Source: BMS3ABIN03 sp964418885 (lineage in GTDB: Bacteria > Bacteroidota > Ignavibacteria > Ignavibacteriales > Ignavibacteriaceae). From it: a DNA stretch of 64,000 nt. Below, piece by piece: positions 63,453 to 64,000 of the stretch (the stretch's first letter is position 1; each line of letters starts with the position of its first letter). The stretch spans positions 12,703-76,702 of the forward strand of contig CAYQNW010000006.1 in assembly GCA_964418885.1 (NCBI GenBank), given 5' to 3'. The position numbers and the translations under genes were made by a program. A model generated the notes under the pieces. The model was not told where the DNA came from and did not search any database. It worked only from the letters and a program-made list of their open reading frames with translations.

Positions 63453-64000
63453 ATGGAGAATAAAATAATAATTGATACTCTCTGGGTGTTATTCACTGCA
63501 ATGCTTGTTTTCTTCATGAATTTAGGTTTTGCAATGGTCGAATCTGGTTTTGCCAGAAGTAAAAACGCAGTAAATATTCTTTCTAAAAATTTTATTGTTT
63601 TTGCTGTTTCCTCATTGGCATTTTGGGCGATTGGCTGGGGTTTAATGTTTGGAGATGGGAATGGATTCCTCGGGCTCAACGGTATTTTTGGTTTAAAAGG
63701 TGCAGACAACTCCCCTGCTACTGGCGATTTTTATACGGGAGTTTATACAGCCATTAGCTGGGCAACGGTTCCATTGCTCGCTAAATTTTTCTTTCAGCTT
63801 GTGTTTGCCGGAACCGCAGCAACCATTGTATCAGGTGCTGTTGCAGAAAGAGTAAAATATATTTCATTCATAGTTTTTTCATTTGTTCTTGTAGGTGTTA
63901 TGTACCCTTTAACCGGGCACTGGATCTGGGGCGGTGGCTGGCTTGCAGATATAGGTTTCTGGGATTTCGCAGGTTCAACTGTAGTTCATTCTGTTGGAGG
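63453..64000 (+). CDS. Second ammonium transporter (3' end outside window)
   Basis: The ATG at 63453 follows AGGAGGAG; the frame runs past the window end, so about 182 residues are seen. NLGFAMVESGFARSKNAVN, FAGTAATIVSGAVAERVKY and FAGSTVVHSVGG match Amt helices 1, 3 and 5. Unlike AmtB upstream it has no signal peptide. It is separated from glnK by a terminator and has its own promoter. Confidence 0.93.
   Translation, partial: MENKIIIDTLWVLFTAMLVFFMNLGFAMVESGFARSKNAVNILSKNFIVFAVSSLAFWAIGWGLMFGDGNGFLGLNGIFGLKGADNSPATGDFYTGVYTAISWATVPLLAKFFFQLVFAGTAATIVSGAVAERVKYISFIVFSFVLVGVMYPLTGHWIWGGGWLADIGFWDFAGSTVVHSVG

Noticed and set aside
1..64000. CRISPR arrays or defence islands
   Set aside because: No regularly spaced repeats and no Cas, restriction-modification, toxin or retron genes were seen.

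Overview
The window is an AT-rich bacterial chromosome segment, almost certainly from the Bacteroidota/Chlorobi side of the tree and most like Ignavibacteria. Three things point there. Two very large secreted proteins end in type IX secretion (T9SS) sorting domains, one with the NFPNPFNPVT signature. Promoters fit the Bacteroidota pattern, a TTG near -33 and TAnnTTTG near -7. Gene neighbourhoods such as ssb next to a GldE-like CNNM/CBS protein and xerC/D next to hpf are typical of the group. A 100-N scaffold gap flanked by an exact 55-base duplication suggests a short-read, probably metagenomic, assembly. No tRNA, rRNA, CRISPR array, prophage or insertion sequence was found.

Layout. 1-27.4 kb is a dense plus-strand housekeeping region: the mutS2 end, an acyl-CoA carboxylase biotin carboxylase/biotin carrier pair, a FadL porin with an SGNH lipoprotein, a SPOR lipoprotein, ssb-gldE, an MCE/MlaD gene, acpS, an HNH endonuclease, trpS-scpA-scpB-rluB-lysS, ctpA, a gamma carbonic anhydrase, ybeY-xerC/D-hpf-hprK, an M23 peptidase, a DUF2795 gene, holB, thiolase, 3-hydroxybutyryl-CoA dehydrogenase and a ClC channel. 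27.4-34.9 kb is a minus-strand overlapping operon, purF - giant subtilase - pgsA - ftsY - small membrane protein. 35.0-35.6 kb holds a broken DUF1801 gene interrupted by the assembly gap. 35.8-45 kb is accessory: a polytopic membrane protein, YciI, a membrane-anchored acetolactate decarboxylase, a metallo-beta-lactamase-fold protein, an RND efflux pair and a YitT protein.

45.1-54.2 kb is the most interesting part: an amino-acid block with elaborate leader control. thrA-thrB-thrC-proC is preceded by a threonine-rich leader peptide with mutually exclusive antiterminator and terminator hairpins. metY-metX is preceded by a 33-codon Met/Cys-rich leader peptide with its own antiterminator and terminator, followed in the same leader by a SAM-I riboswitch with a second terminator. 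The metY-metX genes therefore appear to be gated twice, by translation of Met and Cys codons and by SAM. Both leader ORFs start within a few bases of their predicted transcription starts.

54.2-64 kb holds a 1.4-kilo-residue lamin-tail/CotH/beta-helix T9SS cargo protein, a secreted GH5 glycosidase, and an ammonium block (amtB - TorF-like porin - glnK - second amt, cut by the window end). The two amt genes share the same 56-base promoter layout, including a CCTAA-N5-TTAGG palindrome 12 bases after the -7 element, which is a candidate operator for common nitrogen control. Function calls rest on motif recognition from the sequence alone; no database search was run.
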